A model generated the notes under the pieces. It worked only from the letters and a program-made list of their open reading frames with translations. It was not told the DNA's origin and did no database searches. The translations under genes were made by a program, and so were the position numbers. A stretch of 64,000 nt of DNA. It comes from Strix aluco (lineage: Eukaryota > Chordata > Aves > Strigiformes > Strigidae). The stretch spans positions 9,463,973-9,527,972 of the forward strand of contig NC_133971.1 of the NCBI RefSeq assembly GCF_031877795.1, written 5' to 3'. How positions within the stretch are numbered: position 1 is the stretch's first letter; each line of letters begins with the position of its first letter. This document shows, piece by piece, positions 23,154 to 36,265 of this stretch.

Positions 23154-23512
23154 TGTCCTGGTTTCGACCAGGATGGAGTTAACTTTCATTGGAGTATTTC
23201 ATACCATGTGATGTCATGCCCGGAAATAGGTGTGGGTGGGCTCTCGCTCGGATTCACGCCATTTTCCCGTCGGGCCGTGTTGTTGCTGTGGGGGGCTGTT
23301 GCCGCGCTCGGTAAGCCACTGCTGCATTTTACCCGTTACTTTTTGGACTCACTATTGCTACTGTGGTTCTCTTGTTATATTTAGTAAACTGGTTCTTTTT
23401 ATTCAACCTACGAATTCTCCTTTTTTTGTCCCTCCCCTATTTCACCGGGGAGCGGGGAGGTGAACCGCCGGCCACATGGCGTCCGGCTGCCGGCTGATTT
23501 CAGACCTCAACA
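23154..23512 (+). mobile_element. 3' LTR of the ERV-L element
   Basis: Begins TGTCCTGGTTTCGACC right after a purine-rich tract (ATAAGGGGTGGAGAC) that would serve as polypurine tract, and ends in CTCAACA. It shares blocks with the longer LTR at 35333-35920, including the CATACCATGTGATGTCATGC promoter-side block. At about 359 bases it is shorter than that LTR (about 588), so internal deletions are likely. A second G-run occurs at 23080. Confidence 0.8.
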
Positions 23513-23684
23513 AGGGGCATCTGAGGGGGCTGCACAGAAGACACAGCCAAGGCCTTGGTGACTGGCATGAAATGCCGATGGCAAGCAGAAGACACTGGTG
23601 AGAAGAGGGAGTGGGAAGTGGGGTTGCAGTAGTCCCAGAGGTGTGTGTGGAGGCGTGAGTGACGCGGGGGCAGACGTCCCATTG
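23513..23684. other. Spacer before RING copy B
   Basis: No gene. The last 40 bases (GAGTGACGCGGGGGCAGACG region) also occur upstream of copy C, so the RING duplication unit extends at least to about 23650. Confidence 0.5.
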
Positions 23685-23758
23685 TGACATCACCAAGCAG
23701 TGGGCTGTGATGTCAGCGAGCGATGGACTGTGACCTCACGTCCCTCACTGCTTATATT
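23685..23758 (+). promoter_or_regulatory. CRE-like array and TATA-like box, RING copy B
   Basis: CRE-like octamers start at 23685 (TGACATCA), 23708 (TGATGTCA) and 23731 (TGACCTCA), 23 bp apart. They are followed by a TATA-like CTTATATT at 23751-23758. An untranslated exon then ends at the donor AGAG|GTGAGT (intron from 23981), and the acceptor TTTTGCAG ends at 24130. The order array, TATA, leader exon is the same in copy C. Function is inferred from conservation. Confidence 0.62.
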
Positions 23759-24203
23759 CGGGCGCCAGCAGAGCCCAGCCTAGTCTGGTTCGTGCCTGGA
23801 CTCCTGCTGAGCGTGCCTGCGAGGTCTGGAGGGTCGAGCGAGGCAACTACCGGTGCTGGGTGGTGCTTTGGGGGCTGCCATCGGCAGCTCTCGGTGCCCA
23901 TCCCGGAGCCATCCCCTGAGTTTCCCCAGCGCTGCCTGGGTCAGGCAGCTGGGCACTGCCAGGTGCTTGTGGCAGCAGAGGTGAGTTGCGTGGGGAAACA
24001 TCCCCCTGGCATGGGCGAAGGAGCTCGGGGAGCTGGAGGGTGTCCTTCGTGAGGGACCTGGGCATTTCTTCCTCCCCTCTCTTCCCCTCTGCGGGACAGT
24101 GAGTGACCGGGGCGCCTCTGCATTTTGCAGCCAGCGTGTGACGCCAGCAAGGGGAAGCAGCTCCTCATCCTCAGCTCTCCCCATCCCTCTGCAGAGCATG
24201 GAC

Positions 24204-25565
24204 ATGGCCGCTGGGAGAGAGTTGATCTGCCCCATCTGCCAGGATGCTCTGAAGGACGTCGCCTTTGTGCAGCCATGCCAACACCGGTTCTGCCTGGGCT
24301 GCGTGCTGCGGTGGGCAAAAAGGACATTGAACTGCCCACTCTGCAGAGGCCTGATGGAGAAGGTCAGGTTTTCTGTGAGGGGAAGAGATGATTACCTAGA
24401 GCAGGTCATCACGCCCACCGCACAGCCATCAGTGGCCAGCAGCCAGGCAGGCAGAGCTCCCGGCCATGTGGCAAACGGCAGCCCCCATCGCCCTGCGGCA
24501 TCCCCTCCGTCCTATCCGCAGAGAAGGCCGTTCCTGGAAGAGCGGGGGGCTGCGGGGACAGATGAGAGGCCTACCATGGCTGGCGTCCCGCCCGAGGTCT
24601 GGGCATTGCTTTTCCAAGAAAACCGTCATCTTCTTTCCCCTGCACTGCCCTGGCTGCGCCAGGAGCTGGAGAGAATCTATGAGGAACAGTGGTGGCTGGC
24701 AGTGACAACAGAAAAGCTGGTCCTGCACGCCCTGTGTATCTGCGGTCCGGATGAAGAACCCATTGTCCAGCTGCTGCAGCACAGCCTCCAGGAACACACG
24801 GCACCGCTGGTGCACGGCCTCATCGATGTCATCGTGCACCAGTGCAGCTTTGAGGCCTGGAGGATGCTGATCTCCTACGCTGCCAGAAGGGAGCACGACA
24901 GGCCCGCAACCAGCCCCAGCCCCAGCTCCCGGGAGGTGTCTCCTGACTCCAGCCCAACCTCCTCCAGCAGCCCTGGAAGCTCTGAATTGGAGGAGGAAGC
25001 CGGCACCTTGGAAGCTGCCCTCCACGGGGGTCCTAGCCACCGTCCATTGGCTCCTGTTCCGGCAGAGCAGGAGCAGCCCCAGGAGGAGTTGGGGCAGGCG
25101 GCGGTGGCAGGTCCCTCTGCCCAGGGCTGCAGTCACAGCCCCTCCTCTCCCGGCAGCAGCAGGGAGAGCTCAACCGGGGGACCCTGGAGCCCCGGATCTG
25201 CGCCCGTCCCGGCAGAGCAGGAGCAGCCCCAGGAGGAGGCGGGGCAGGCGTTGGTGGCAGGTCCCTCTGCCCAGGGCTGCAGCCACAGCCCCTCTGCTCC
25301 TGGCAGCGGCAGGGACAGCTCAACCGGGGGACCCCGGCGCCCCCGATCTGCACCCATCCCGGCAGAGCAGGAGCAGCCCCAGGAGGAGCCGGGGCAGGCG
25401 GTGGTGGCAGATCCCTCTGCCCGGGGCTGCAGGCGCAGCCTCTCCGCTCCCAGCTGTGGCAGGGACCGCTCAACTGCGGGGTCCCGGCGTCCCCTGAAGA
25501 GGAGGGCTTCCAGCCCCCAAGACTCTCCACAGCCCTGCAAGAGGTCACCCCGCTGGCAGCACTAG
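24204..25565 (+). CDS. RING-finger E3 ubiquitin ligase, Topors-like (copy B)
   Basis: 453 residues from the ATG at 24204, which matches the start of copy A. Another in-frame ATG lies two codons upstream (24198). The C3HC4 RING at residues 9-47 is identical to copy A except position 7, with all eight ligands present. The second conserved block ([17 protein letters not shown] onwards) is intact. The Ser/Pro/Glu-rich C-terminal half is longer than in copy A because a 50-residue unit ([10 protein letters not shown]...GCSHSPS...STGG) is present three times instead of once. It ends in a basic tail ([15 protein letters not shown]). The frame is fully open and substitutions against copy A are spread evenly. 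Likely an active E3 ligase gene. The target is unknown. Confidence 0.83.
   Translation: MAAGRELICPICQDALKDVAFVQPCQHRFCLGCVLRWAKRTLNCPLCRGLMEKVRFSVRGRDDYLEQVITPTAQPSVASSQAGRAPGHVANGSPHRPAASPPSYPQRRPFLEERGAAGTDERPTMAGVPPEVWALLFQENRHLLSPALPWLRQELERIYEEQWWLAVTTEKLVLHALCICGPDEEPIVQLLQHSLQEHTAPLVHGLIDVIVHQCSFEAWRMLISYAARREHDRPATSPSPSSREVSPDSSPTSSSSPGSSELEEEAGTLEAALHGGPSHRPLAPVPAEQEQPQEELGQAAVAGPSAQGCSHSPSSPGSSRESSTGGPWSPGSAPVPAEQEQPQEEAGQALVAGPSAQGCSHSPSAPGSGRDSSTGGPRRPRSAPIPAEQEQPQEEPGQAVVADPSARGCRRSLSAPSCGRDRSTAGSRRPLKRRASSPQDSPQPCKRSPRWQH
25061..25510 (+). repeat. Coding tandem repeat, three 150-bp units
   Basis: GGCAGAGCAGGAGCAGCCCC recurs at 25061, 25211 and 25361, exactly 150 bases apart. 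The 50-codon unit keeps the frame of copy B. Copies A and C have one unit. It is a coding minisatellite that lengthens the acidic/Pro-rich region. Confidence 0.92.
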
Positions 25566-25600
25566 CAGGGCTGCAGCAAGTCTTTTTTCAAGGAAAAGAC

Positions 25601-25606
25601 AATAAA
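25601..25606 (+). terminator. Poly(A) signal of RING copy B
   Basis: AATAAA 36 bases after the stop codon, in the same sequence setting as copy A. Confidence 0.75.
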
Positions 25607-25769
25607 TTGCTATTTCTCTGACCCCATCTCTGGGTGCTGCTTTCTCCCCCTTCTCCTGGTGCCTCTCCCTGTCCCACCTGCCCCACTCTGGGTGACACCC
25701 ACCTGCTGGGGGGCATGGCCATGGGCCTCCGGAGCCCCAGGGCCATGCCTGTAGTGCCTCCTCGCACAG

Positions 25770-29526
<3,757 letters not shown>

Positions 29527-29599
29527 GTGCCAGCTGCAAGAACGGAGGGCTCGCTGCCACAGAGTGCCTGCAGGGCTCATGTTGCCCATGGTGTCCTTG

Positions 29600-30743
29600 G
29601 CAACAAGGCTGATGTCACAGGGTCACAGCTGGTTCCAGGTACTGGGCACAGTGGCCTCTCGGTAGGGGGCCACAACATGGGGGCTTCCAAGCAGGAGGGG
29701 AAGCAGAAGCTGGGATCGGTCACCCCCGACAGAGCCCCGCTGAATGCTCTGCTTGCGGGATGGGGTGTGCAGGCCCTGTGACAGGCAGCAGTGCCCGTCT
29801 CTGAGCACTGCCTGCTAATGGCTAGCAGGAAAAAACCCACTGTGGCACCACAGCCTCTTTGGAATGTTCACTGCCACCCTGCTCTCTGCAGCCCTTTGCC
29901 ACCGGGTCCTTCCCAAAAAACATACACCAGAGAACATAAGTCCTACAGGCAGTATGCACATTTGGGTGTTGCAGAGCCGATCTGGTTACAGCCGCGGCAG
30001 GCAAGCAGTGATGTGCCAGCCCAAGCAGATCCAAGTAGTGTCAGCCTTCCCGCACAAAGCGCTGTGCAGCACAGATGCAGCACTGTCCACACTGGCCATG
30101 TCAGCCCCAGCGACAGTCTCTGGCAGGCTTCCTGTCCTTGCTGTCTGTGAGTTCTTTTGCTGTTCTGGGCCAGCACCGACAAGGGCAGTTGTGGCACCTG
30201 GTACGTGTGGCCAAGGACATGCAACTGCAAGCCCTGAACAGAGAAGGTTGCTCCTGCTCTCAGCTCCACATGCCATTGTCCATGTCTTTGGTACATCCTG
30301 AATTGGTCACAGCTCGTCAGTCTGCCTTCTGCAGCCGTACGGTGGAGCCATGCTCATGTGCTGGAGTAGGGCAGTCACGGGAGAGAAGCAGGAGCCAGCC
30401 GCGTGCGTTGCATTTGTCAAGCAGGGCTGGGTCCCTGGAGGCCGTGGCTTGAAGAGTGGCAGCCTCAAAGCTCATGAAAGGTGTGGGAGCTTCCTGCTGG
30501 CATCCTGGCTTGTGTGGATAGACATAAGACACACAGCTGAGCGCCCAAACTGGTCCCTAGGATGCCAGGGAAGGCTCTGTCTGAATATGGAACAGCTGCT
30601 CTCAGGGCCCTTGAGGTGTAGCACGGCTTCAGAGGCACCAGGACTGGCCCCCAAACTGGACTCAAGGCTGCTTCGGTTTCTGAACATTGACCTGAAAGTG
30701 GTGCCCCAAATCTGCTTAGAGCAGGCAGAGACCTGCTACACCA
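29600..30743. other. No gene recognised
   Basis: GC-moderate DNA upstream of ACR. In mammals SHANK3 lies on this side of ACR, but I see none of its exons. No repeats are recognised until the CR1 start near 30744. Confidence 0.4.
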
Positions 30744-32297
30744 CTTTGATGCACACAAGTCTGTGGGACTGGATGGGTTACACCCAAGGGTGCTGAGGGA
30801 GTTGGCAGATGTGCGTGCCAAGCCACTTTCCATGACTTACCTGAAGTCATGGCTAACTGGGGAGGTCCCATTGGACTGGAGGGTGGCAAATGTGACACCC
30901 ATCTACAAGAAAGGCAGGAAGGAGGATCCAGGAAACTATAGACCTGTCAGTCTGACCTCGGTGCCAGGGAAGGTCATGGAGCAGGTCATCTCGAGTGCCA
31001 TTAAAAGTCATATAATGGACAACCAGGGGATCAGGCATAGTCAGCATGGGTTTATGAAAGGCAGGTCCTGCCTGACAAACCTGATCTCCTTCTACGACAG
31101 GGTGACCCGTTTATTGGATGAGGGAAAGGCTGTGGACGTTGTCTACCTTGACTTTAGTAAGGCCTTTGACACCATTTCCCACAGCATTCTCCTGGCGAAA
31201 CTGGCTACTCGCGGCTTGGATGGGCACACACTTTGCTGGGTAAAAAACTGGCTGGATGGCCGGGCCCAAAGAGTTGTGGTGAATGGAGTTAAATCCAGTT
31301 GGCAGCTGGTCATGAGTGGTGTCCCCCAGGGCTTGATTTTGGGGCCACTCCTGTTTAACATCTTTATTGATGATCTAGACGAGGGGATCGAGTGCACCCT
31401 CAGTAAGTTTGCAGATGACACCAAGTTGGGTGGGAGTGTTGATCTGCTCGAGGGTAGGGAGGCTCTGCAGAGAGACCTGGACAGGCTGGAGCGATGGGCT
31501 GAGGCCAACTGTAGGAGTTTCAATAAGGCCAAATGCCGGGTGCTGCACTTGGGCCACAACAACCCCCAGCAGCGCTACAGGCTTGGGGAGCAGTGGCTGG
31601 AGAGCTGCCAGTCAGAGAGGGACCTGGGGGTGTTGATTGACAGCCGTCTGAACAGGAGCCAGCAGTGTGCCCAGGTGGCCAAGAAGGCCAATGGCATCCT
31701 GGCTTGTATCAGCAATAGTGTGGCCAGCAGGGACAGGGAAGGGATATTGCCCCTGTACTCGGCACTGGTGAGGCCACACCTCAAATACTGTGTTCAGTTT
31801 TGGGCCCCTCACTACAAAAAGGACGTTGAATGACTTGAGCGTGTCCAAAGAAGGACAACGAAGCTGGTGAAGGGTCTGGAGCACAGGTCGTACGAGGAGC
31901 GGCTGAGGGAACTGGAGGTGTTTAGTCTGGAGAAGAGGAGGCTGAGGGGAGACCTCATCGCCCTCTACAACTACCTGAAAGGAGGGTGCAGAGAGCTGGG
32001 GATGAGTCTCTTTAACCAAGTAACAAGCAATAGGACAAGAGGTAATGGCCTCAAGTTGCACCAGGGAAGGTTTAGACTGGATATTAGGAAGTATTTCTTT
32101 ACAGAACGGGTTGTTAGGCATTGCAATGGGCTGCCCAGGGAGGTGGTGGCGTCCCCATCCCTGGAGGTGTTTAAGAGTCGGGTTGACTTAGCGCTGAGGG
32201 ATATGGTGTAGTTGAACTGTCAGTGTTAGGTCAATGGTTGGACTGGATGATCTTCAAGGTCTTTTCCAACCTAGATGATTCTGTGATTCTGTGAAGG
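30744..32297 (+). mobile_element. CR1 LINE, 5'-truncated, long ORF2 part
   Basis: Encodes most of CR1 ORF2 reverse transcriptase: [20 protein letters not shown], the catalytic [35 protein letters not shown] and the active-site FADDTKLGG. The C-terminal part ([32 protein letters not shown]) follows. The frame is open for 356 codons, stops once at 31831-31833 (TGA), and continues to the natural end at 32209-32211. The 3' UTR ends in GATTCTGTGATTCTGTG, the CR1 tail repeat. The endonuclease half is missing through 5' truncation. It is a fairly young copy, judging by the intact motifs. Confidence 0.95.
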
Positions 32298-32317
32298 CGG
32301 CCTGAGAGAAGGCATCT

Positions 32318-32656
32318 TGTCGGGGGAGGCAGCGGGTCTACCTCTAGTCTAATTGAAGAAGAATTTAAGCTTGACGAGATTCCAGTGTATCCATGAGAGG
32401 CCGGAAAGTCCCGAGAAGTGCCATGGAAACAAGATTAGAGAAATAAGATAAGAAGAACTGTCCTGATGATTCAGCCGAGAAACTAACACCCAATCATGAA
32501 CTCTTAGTTACTAAAGTAAACCAATCCTGTATGAACACCTACTTTGAAGGTTATAAAAAGGCTTGTTAGAACAATAAAGTAGCCTCTGTAGCCATTGTGG
32601 CCATTTTGGTCATTTTACACAATCTGATGTTTGTCGTGTCCGTCTCTACTGTGACA
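32318..32656 (+). mobile_element. Solo LTR, 6-bp target duplication
   Basis: A 339-base element begins TGTCGGGGGAGGCAGC and ends CTCTACTGTGACA. It is flanked on both sides by GCATCT (32312-32317 and 32657-32662). It has a TATA-like TTATAAAAAG and AATAAA. The same LTR interrupts INSR exon 2 at 56134-56482. The 6-bp duplication is typical of class II (alpha/beta-like) retroviruses. No internal retroviral sequence remains. It lies directly behind the CR1 tail. Confidence 0.93.
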
Positions 32657-32662
32657 GCATCT

Positions 32663-34299
32663 TGTCTTTTGTGGATACTCTGCTATTCCAGCACCAGATT
32701 TTGCAGATGGTTAAGGGAGAATGATGTGGGAGATGGCCACACTTCACAGATAATTGGAGGAAGAGATGGGGTCATTTTAGGGAGAGGAATCTGGCAGGGA
32801 CAGCAGTACCCAGGAAACCACATGAGGAATGCCATGGAAGTCCAAGGTGACCTAGCTAACAGCACCTGAAACACCAAATCTGTTCACAGATGGAGCAAAC
32901 CTGGGAGCAAGGGGTAAAAACAACCAGGGGTGGGTCCCTTGTGGGAGAGGAGATAAGGGCGGAGAAAGGGAGGAGTCGAGGAAGATGAGGGGGATGTTAA
33001 GCACGGAAAATGGAGAGAAGGGGGGATCAAGGAGCTACTCACACATAAGCAAACAGCTGGTTGGTTTGGCTGTTGGACTGAGCCCTGCACCTAATCACTA
33101 CAGTCCATCTTACCTTCTCTTTGAGAGTGATTCCAAACCCTTTTCTGTGCAGCCCTGCTCTGTACCCGGGGCGGGAGGGGGTGATTCCAGAAGCCTGGCT
33201 GCTAGCAATGGCAGAAGGGAAGCTGGCCTAGCTCATGAGCAAGAGGAGAGAGACCCTTTCAGTCATGTGGATGGCATGTGCTTGCAGCCCCCCTGATTGA
33301 TCAGCCCCAGCATCCCTGACAGACCTTACAAGAGGACCAGGCCTGCCAACCACCGGCCACATTTCCACCTCCCGGAGTCATGAAGGACCTGGAGGTGCTC
33401 AAGCATGCATACCCTGAGCTGCTTCCCACCTAGGCATGTCCACTCTGCACTGGCGGCACAAGGTCCTGCCTCTGAGGCTGCCAGGACCATCCATCCCAAC
33501 CTCCTCTTGCTGCGCTCCTGGCCCCTGGCAAGTGATGGTGCTGCAGTTCCCAGCTCTGTTCCCACCCAGGGGTGAACCGCACGCCTCCAGCTGAGCTGGG
33601 ATCTCTGGACACTGTGGCGTGCCCTTTGCTGCTTCTTCACCATGGTTTTAAGGGAGCTGTTGTGGCTCTGGAGATGATGCTGTGTCATGGTCCCACCCTG
33701 ACCAAGTCCAGCTTTCTGTCAAGAGGCCTCAGCTTGGACATGCAGTACAGAGCACAGGCTCCACTGACCTGCACTCTTAGCAGGGCTGGTCATCTCTCTA
33801 ACCCACAGCTGGCTACCCCAGCACTCTGTTAGCCAGAGATGTCACTGGGCCAAAGCTGCAGGGTAGCTCTAGGGCTGAGCTTGATTAGTTGGGGGCGGAG
33901 GGGGTGTCTGGTGGGTTTGGGATAGGGTTCCAGTGTGGAGCAACTGAAGGGGATGAAGCAGCAAGAGGCTGGGAGCAGTGGCAGCAGGAAGGCTGAGGAG
34001 TGCAGTCCATGGGAGTGTGTGTGTTGCTGTGCAGCCAGTGAGTGTCTGTGTGTGTGTGTTGGTGTGCATTCAGGGTGTGCGGGTGTGTTTGTTGTCCCAA
34101 AACTGGGTTCATTCACCTGGTGTGCAATCACCTGATCAACATGCTGATTGTTGCTTCCAGACAATTTTCATTAGTATCAGCTCCTACCAGTCCATCATTC
34201 CCCAGCTTTACTGGAACCAGGGGATCTGCTGGGGATGCTTTAATATCCTCCCCCTGTCCCCTTCATTCATTATCCAAATCCTCCAACATTGTAAGGTTG
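32663..34299. other. No gene recognised; possible pro remnant at right end
   Basis: Mostly unique-looking DNA with a TG-rich stretch at 34015-34070. Near 34170-34290 the minus strand reads PLVPVKLGND, as expected just before a gammaretrovirus-like protease. The active site itself is not readable. Confidence 0.4.
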
Positions 34300-36265
34300 T
34301 CGTTCCTCATCTGTTCTCCTCTCCGTTTTCTTTCTTTACTTGGACATTCATTTGTCCAGTGTCCTTCCTGCCTGCAAATAGCACACTGATTCAAGCCCCG
34401 AGGAGGGCCTTTTCATGCTCCGTATCCCGGTCTTGCTTCAGGACCCCCTCTACCCCTTCCCCCACAACCTCCTCTTCCTCATTGTCTCATCCCACCTCAT
34501 CTGTCTACAATTGTTGCAGCTAAGAGAGAACCCTGCAGTTTCTTTTTTTGCTGTCCCTTCTTTTCCTTCTTTACCTCTCTATTATTATGTACCTTATAAG
34601 CAATTTCAATCAACTGGGAAACAGACATTCCCCCTGCTCCATCTACTTTCTGTAACTTTTTTCTTGTATCTTGCAATGGCCGACCTATAAACGACATGTT
34701 GAACACTTTCTCATTTTCCTCCTCTTCCGGATCTAAATCAGTCCATTTCTTAGCCACTTCACACAATCTCTCATAAAAAGCTGATGGACTTTCTTCAGCC
34801 TCTTGTCTAACTTCACACAGTTTAGACAGATTTCTCTGCTTTTTGGACCCCATGCTGTACCCCATCAGCTGCTGGTATTGCTTCAATTTAGTTTTTCCTA
34901 GCCCAGTATTCGTGTCCCACTCCGGATCTTCTCTCAAAGGCAAATACTGACTAGGATCCTCCCACCTATTCCTTCTTCCTCCCTCTTCTTTCACCTTGTC
35001 TAGTACCATCCTTCTTTCTTCTGCAGTAAAAGAAGGTATTCAGTAAAGCCTGCATGTCCCCCCAGTTAGTGTTGTGAGTCAGCATAATAGTTTCTAAAAG
35101 CTGAACATTCCATCAGGATTCTCTCTGTTCCAACACAGTGCTCCCAATTCAACAAATCTGAAGTAGTAAAAGTGACGTGCACAAAGACTGGCATAGCGTC
35201 CATCCCGACAGCCTGTCTCAACGGTGCCTCTATCACTGGCTGAGAATGCCCTCTAGTCCTCCTTGAAATAGTGCTAAAATTCCCATTTCCCATTTGTCCT
35301 TTTTTTCTGATCTCTTTCTGAGCTCTCCTGACTGTCCTGGTTTTGGCTGGGATAGAGTTCATTTTCTTCTTAGCAGCTCAAAGGGTGCCCTGTTTTGGAT
35401 TCAGTATGAGATTCGGTACGTGAAGAATGCTGATAAAATGCTGATGTTTACGGTTGTTGTTAAGACATCAAGGACTCTCCAACTCCCCGTGTCCTGTCCT
35501 TGCACAGATGTACAAGAAGCTGAGAGGGGGCACAGCCAGAGCACTGGACTCAAATTAGCCAATGGAATATTCCCTATCATGTAACGTCATGCTCAGTATA
35601 TAAAGGGGGGGTGGCCAGGAAGGAGGGGGGTTCTCTCTTGCTTCCAGGATTGCAATTGCAGGATCTTGGTTTTGTGGGACCGCTAGCCGTGAATGGGCTG
35701 GGTATCAGTTGGCGAGTGGTGATTGCATTGTGCATTACCCATTTGTACTTTCTACTATTGTTATTGTTTTATTTTATTACAGTTAGTTTCTAAACTGTTT
35801 TTTATCTCAACCTATGAGTCTCCCTTTATGCCTCCGGTTTCTTTACCAGTCCCCGGGCAGGGGGAGGATGAGCGAGCGGCTGTGTGGTGTTTGGCTGCTG
35901 GCCAAGTTCAAATCACAACCGAGTTCTTCCCCTTTGGCCACAGGGTTATATGGGGGAGAGGAAGAAGGGACTAACAACTGTACATCCTCTTGTTCAGCAC
36001 AGCACAGCATACAGATGCTTGTTTCTTTCCCTTTTCCTCCGTACATGGCAGTAACATACCTCATCCTAATCCACATTTTTCTGAGCATTAGGATCCCTAT
36101 AGAAAGTCATAAAGGCATCAACGTAAGGCACTTTTTATCCCATTTTCCCAGTTGACAATAAAATAGCATCAGTGGTAATATGGTATTAAATTGCACAGAC
36201 CCATTTTCCAGCCACTGTTTATCACCATTTAGTTTGTAATTTGGCCACCACTGATTACAATGGTG
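34300..36265 (-). pseudogene. Gammaretrovirus-like gag remnant, split by an LTR
   Basis: On the minus strand: matrix-like sequence at 36265-36010, a late-domain-like SPPYNP near 35960, and capsid start EAPLRQAVGMDAMPVFVHV with FTTSDLLNWEH. Next come capsid with the major homology region (ESPSAFYERLCEVAKKWTD) and a nucleocapsid zinc knuckle CAICRQEGHWTNEC (C-x2-C-x4-H-x4-C) at about 34385-34345. The order and motifs are those of gammaretrovirus gag. It belongs to the same family as 5450-8790. An ERV-L solo LTR sits in the middle (35333-35920), and stops and shifts are present. pol is absent. Confidence 0.85.
35333..35920 (+). mobile_element. ERV-L solo LTR inserted in gag
   Basis: Begins TGTCCTGGTTTTGGCTGGGA and ends near TCAAATCACAAC, about 588 bases. 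It contains a TATA box (CAGTATATAAAG) preceded by ATGTAACGTCATGC. It is the full-length relative of the 3' LTR at 23154-23512. Gag sequence continues on both sides, so it is a later insertion. I could not define a clean target duplication. Confidence 0.88.

Larger units (their letters stand above)
19767..23512 (+). mobile_element. ERV-L type endogenous retrovirus, 5'-truncated
   Basis: Plus-strand order: protease, reverse transcriptase, RNase H, integrase, 3' LTR, with no env. Reverse transcriptase motifs such as ANAFFSIPL, HSPTICHGL and FAFTWRGVQYTW are those of class III (ERV-L) elements. The 5' LTR, gag and the start of protease are missing. The element begins abruptly at the end of the partial ACR intron at about 19767. 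Many stops and shifts are present. A full-sized solo LTR of a related element is at 35333-35920. Confidence 0.9.

Noticed and set aside
24099..24203. An upstream start for RING copy B that would add about 35 residues
   Set aside because: It crosses the conserved 5' intron acceptor at 24130 and is not shared in frame by copy A.
33829..34164. Minus-strand frame rich in His and Thr
   Set aside because: It is the translation of a TG-rich simple-sequence stretch.
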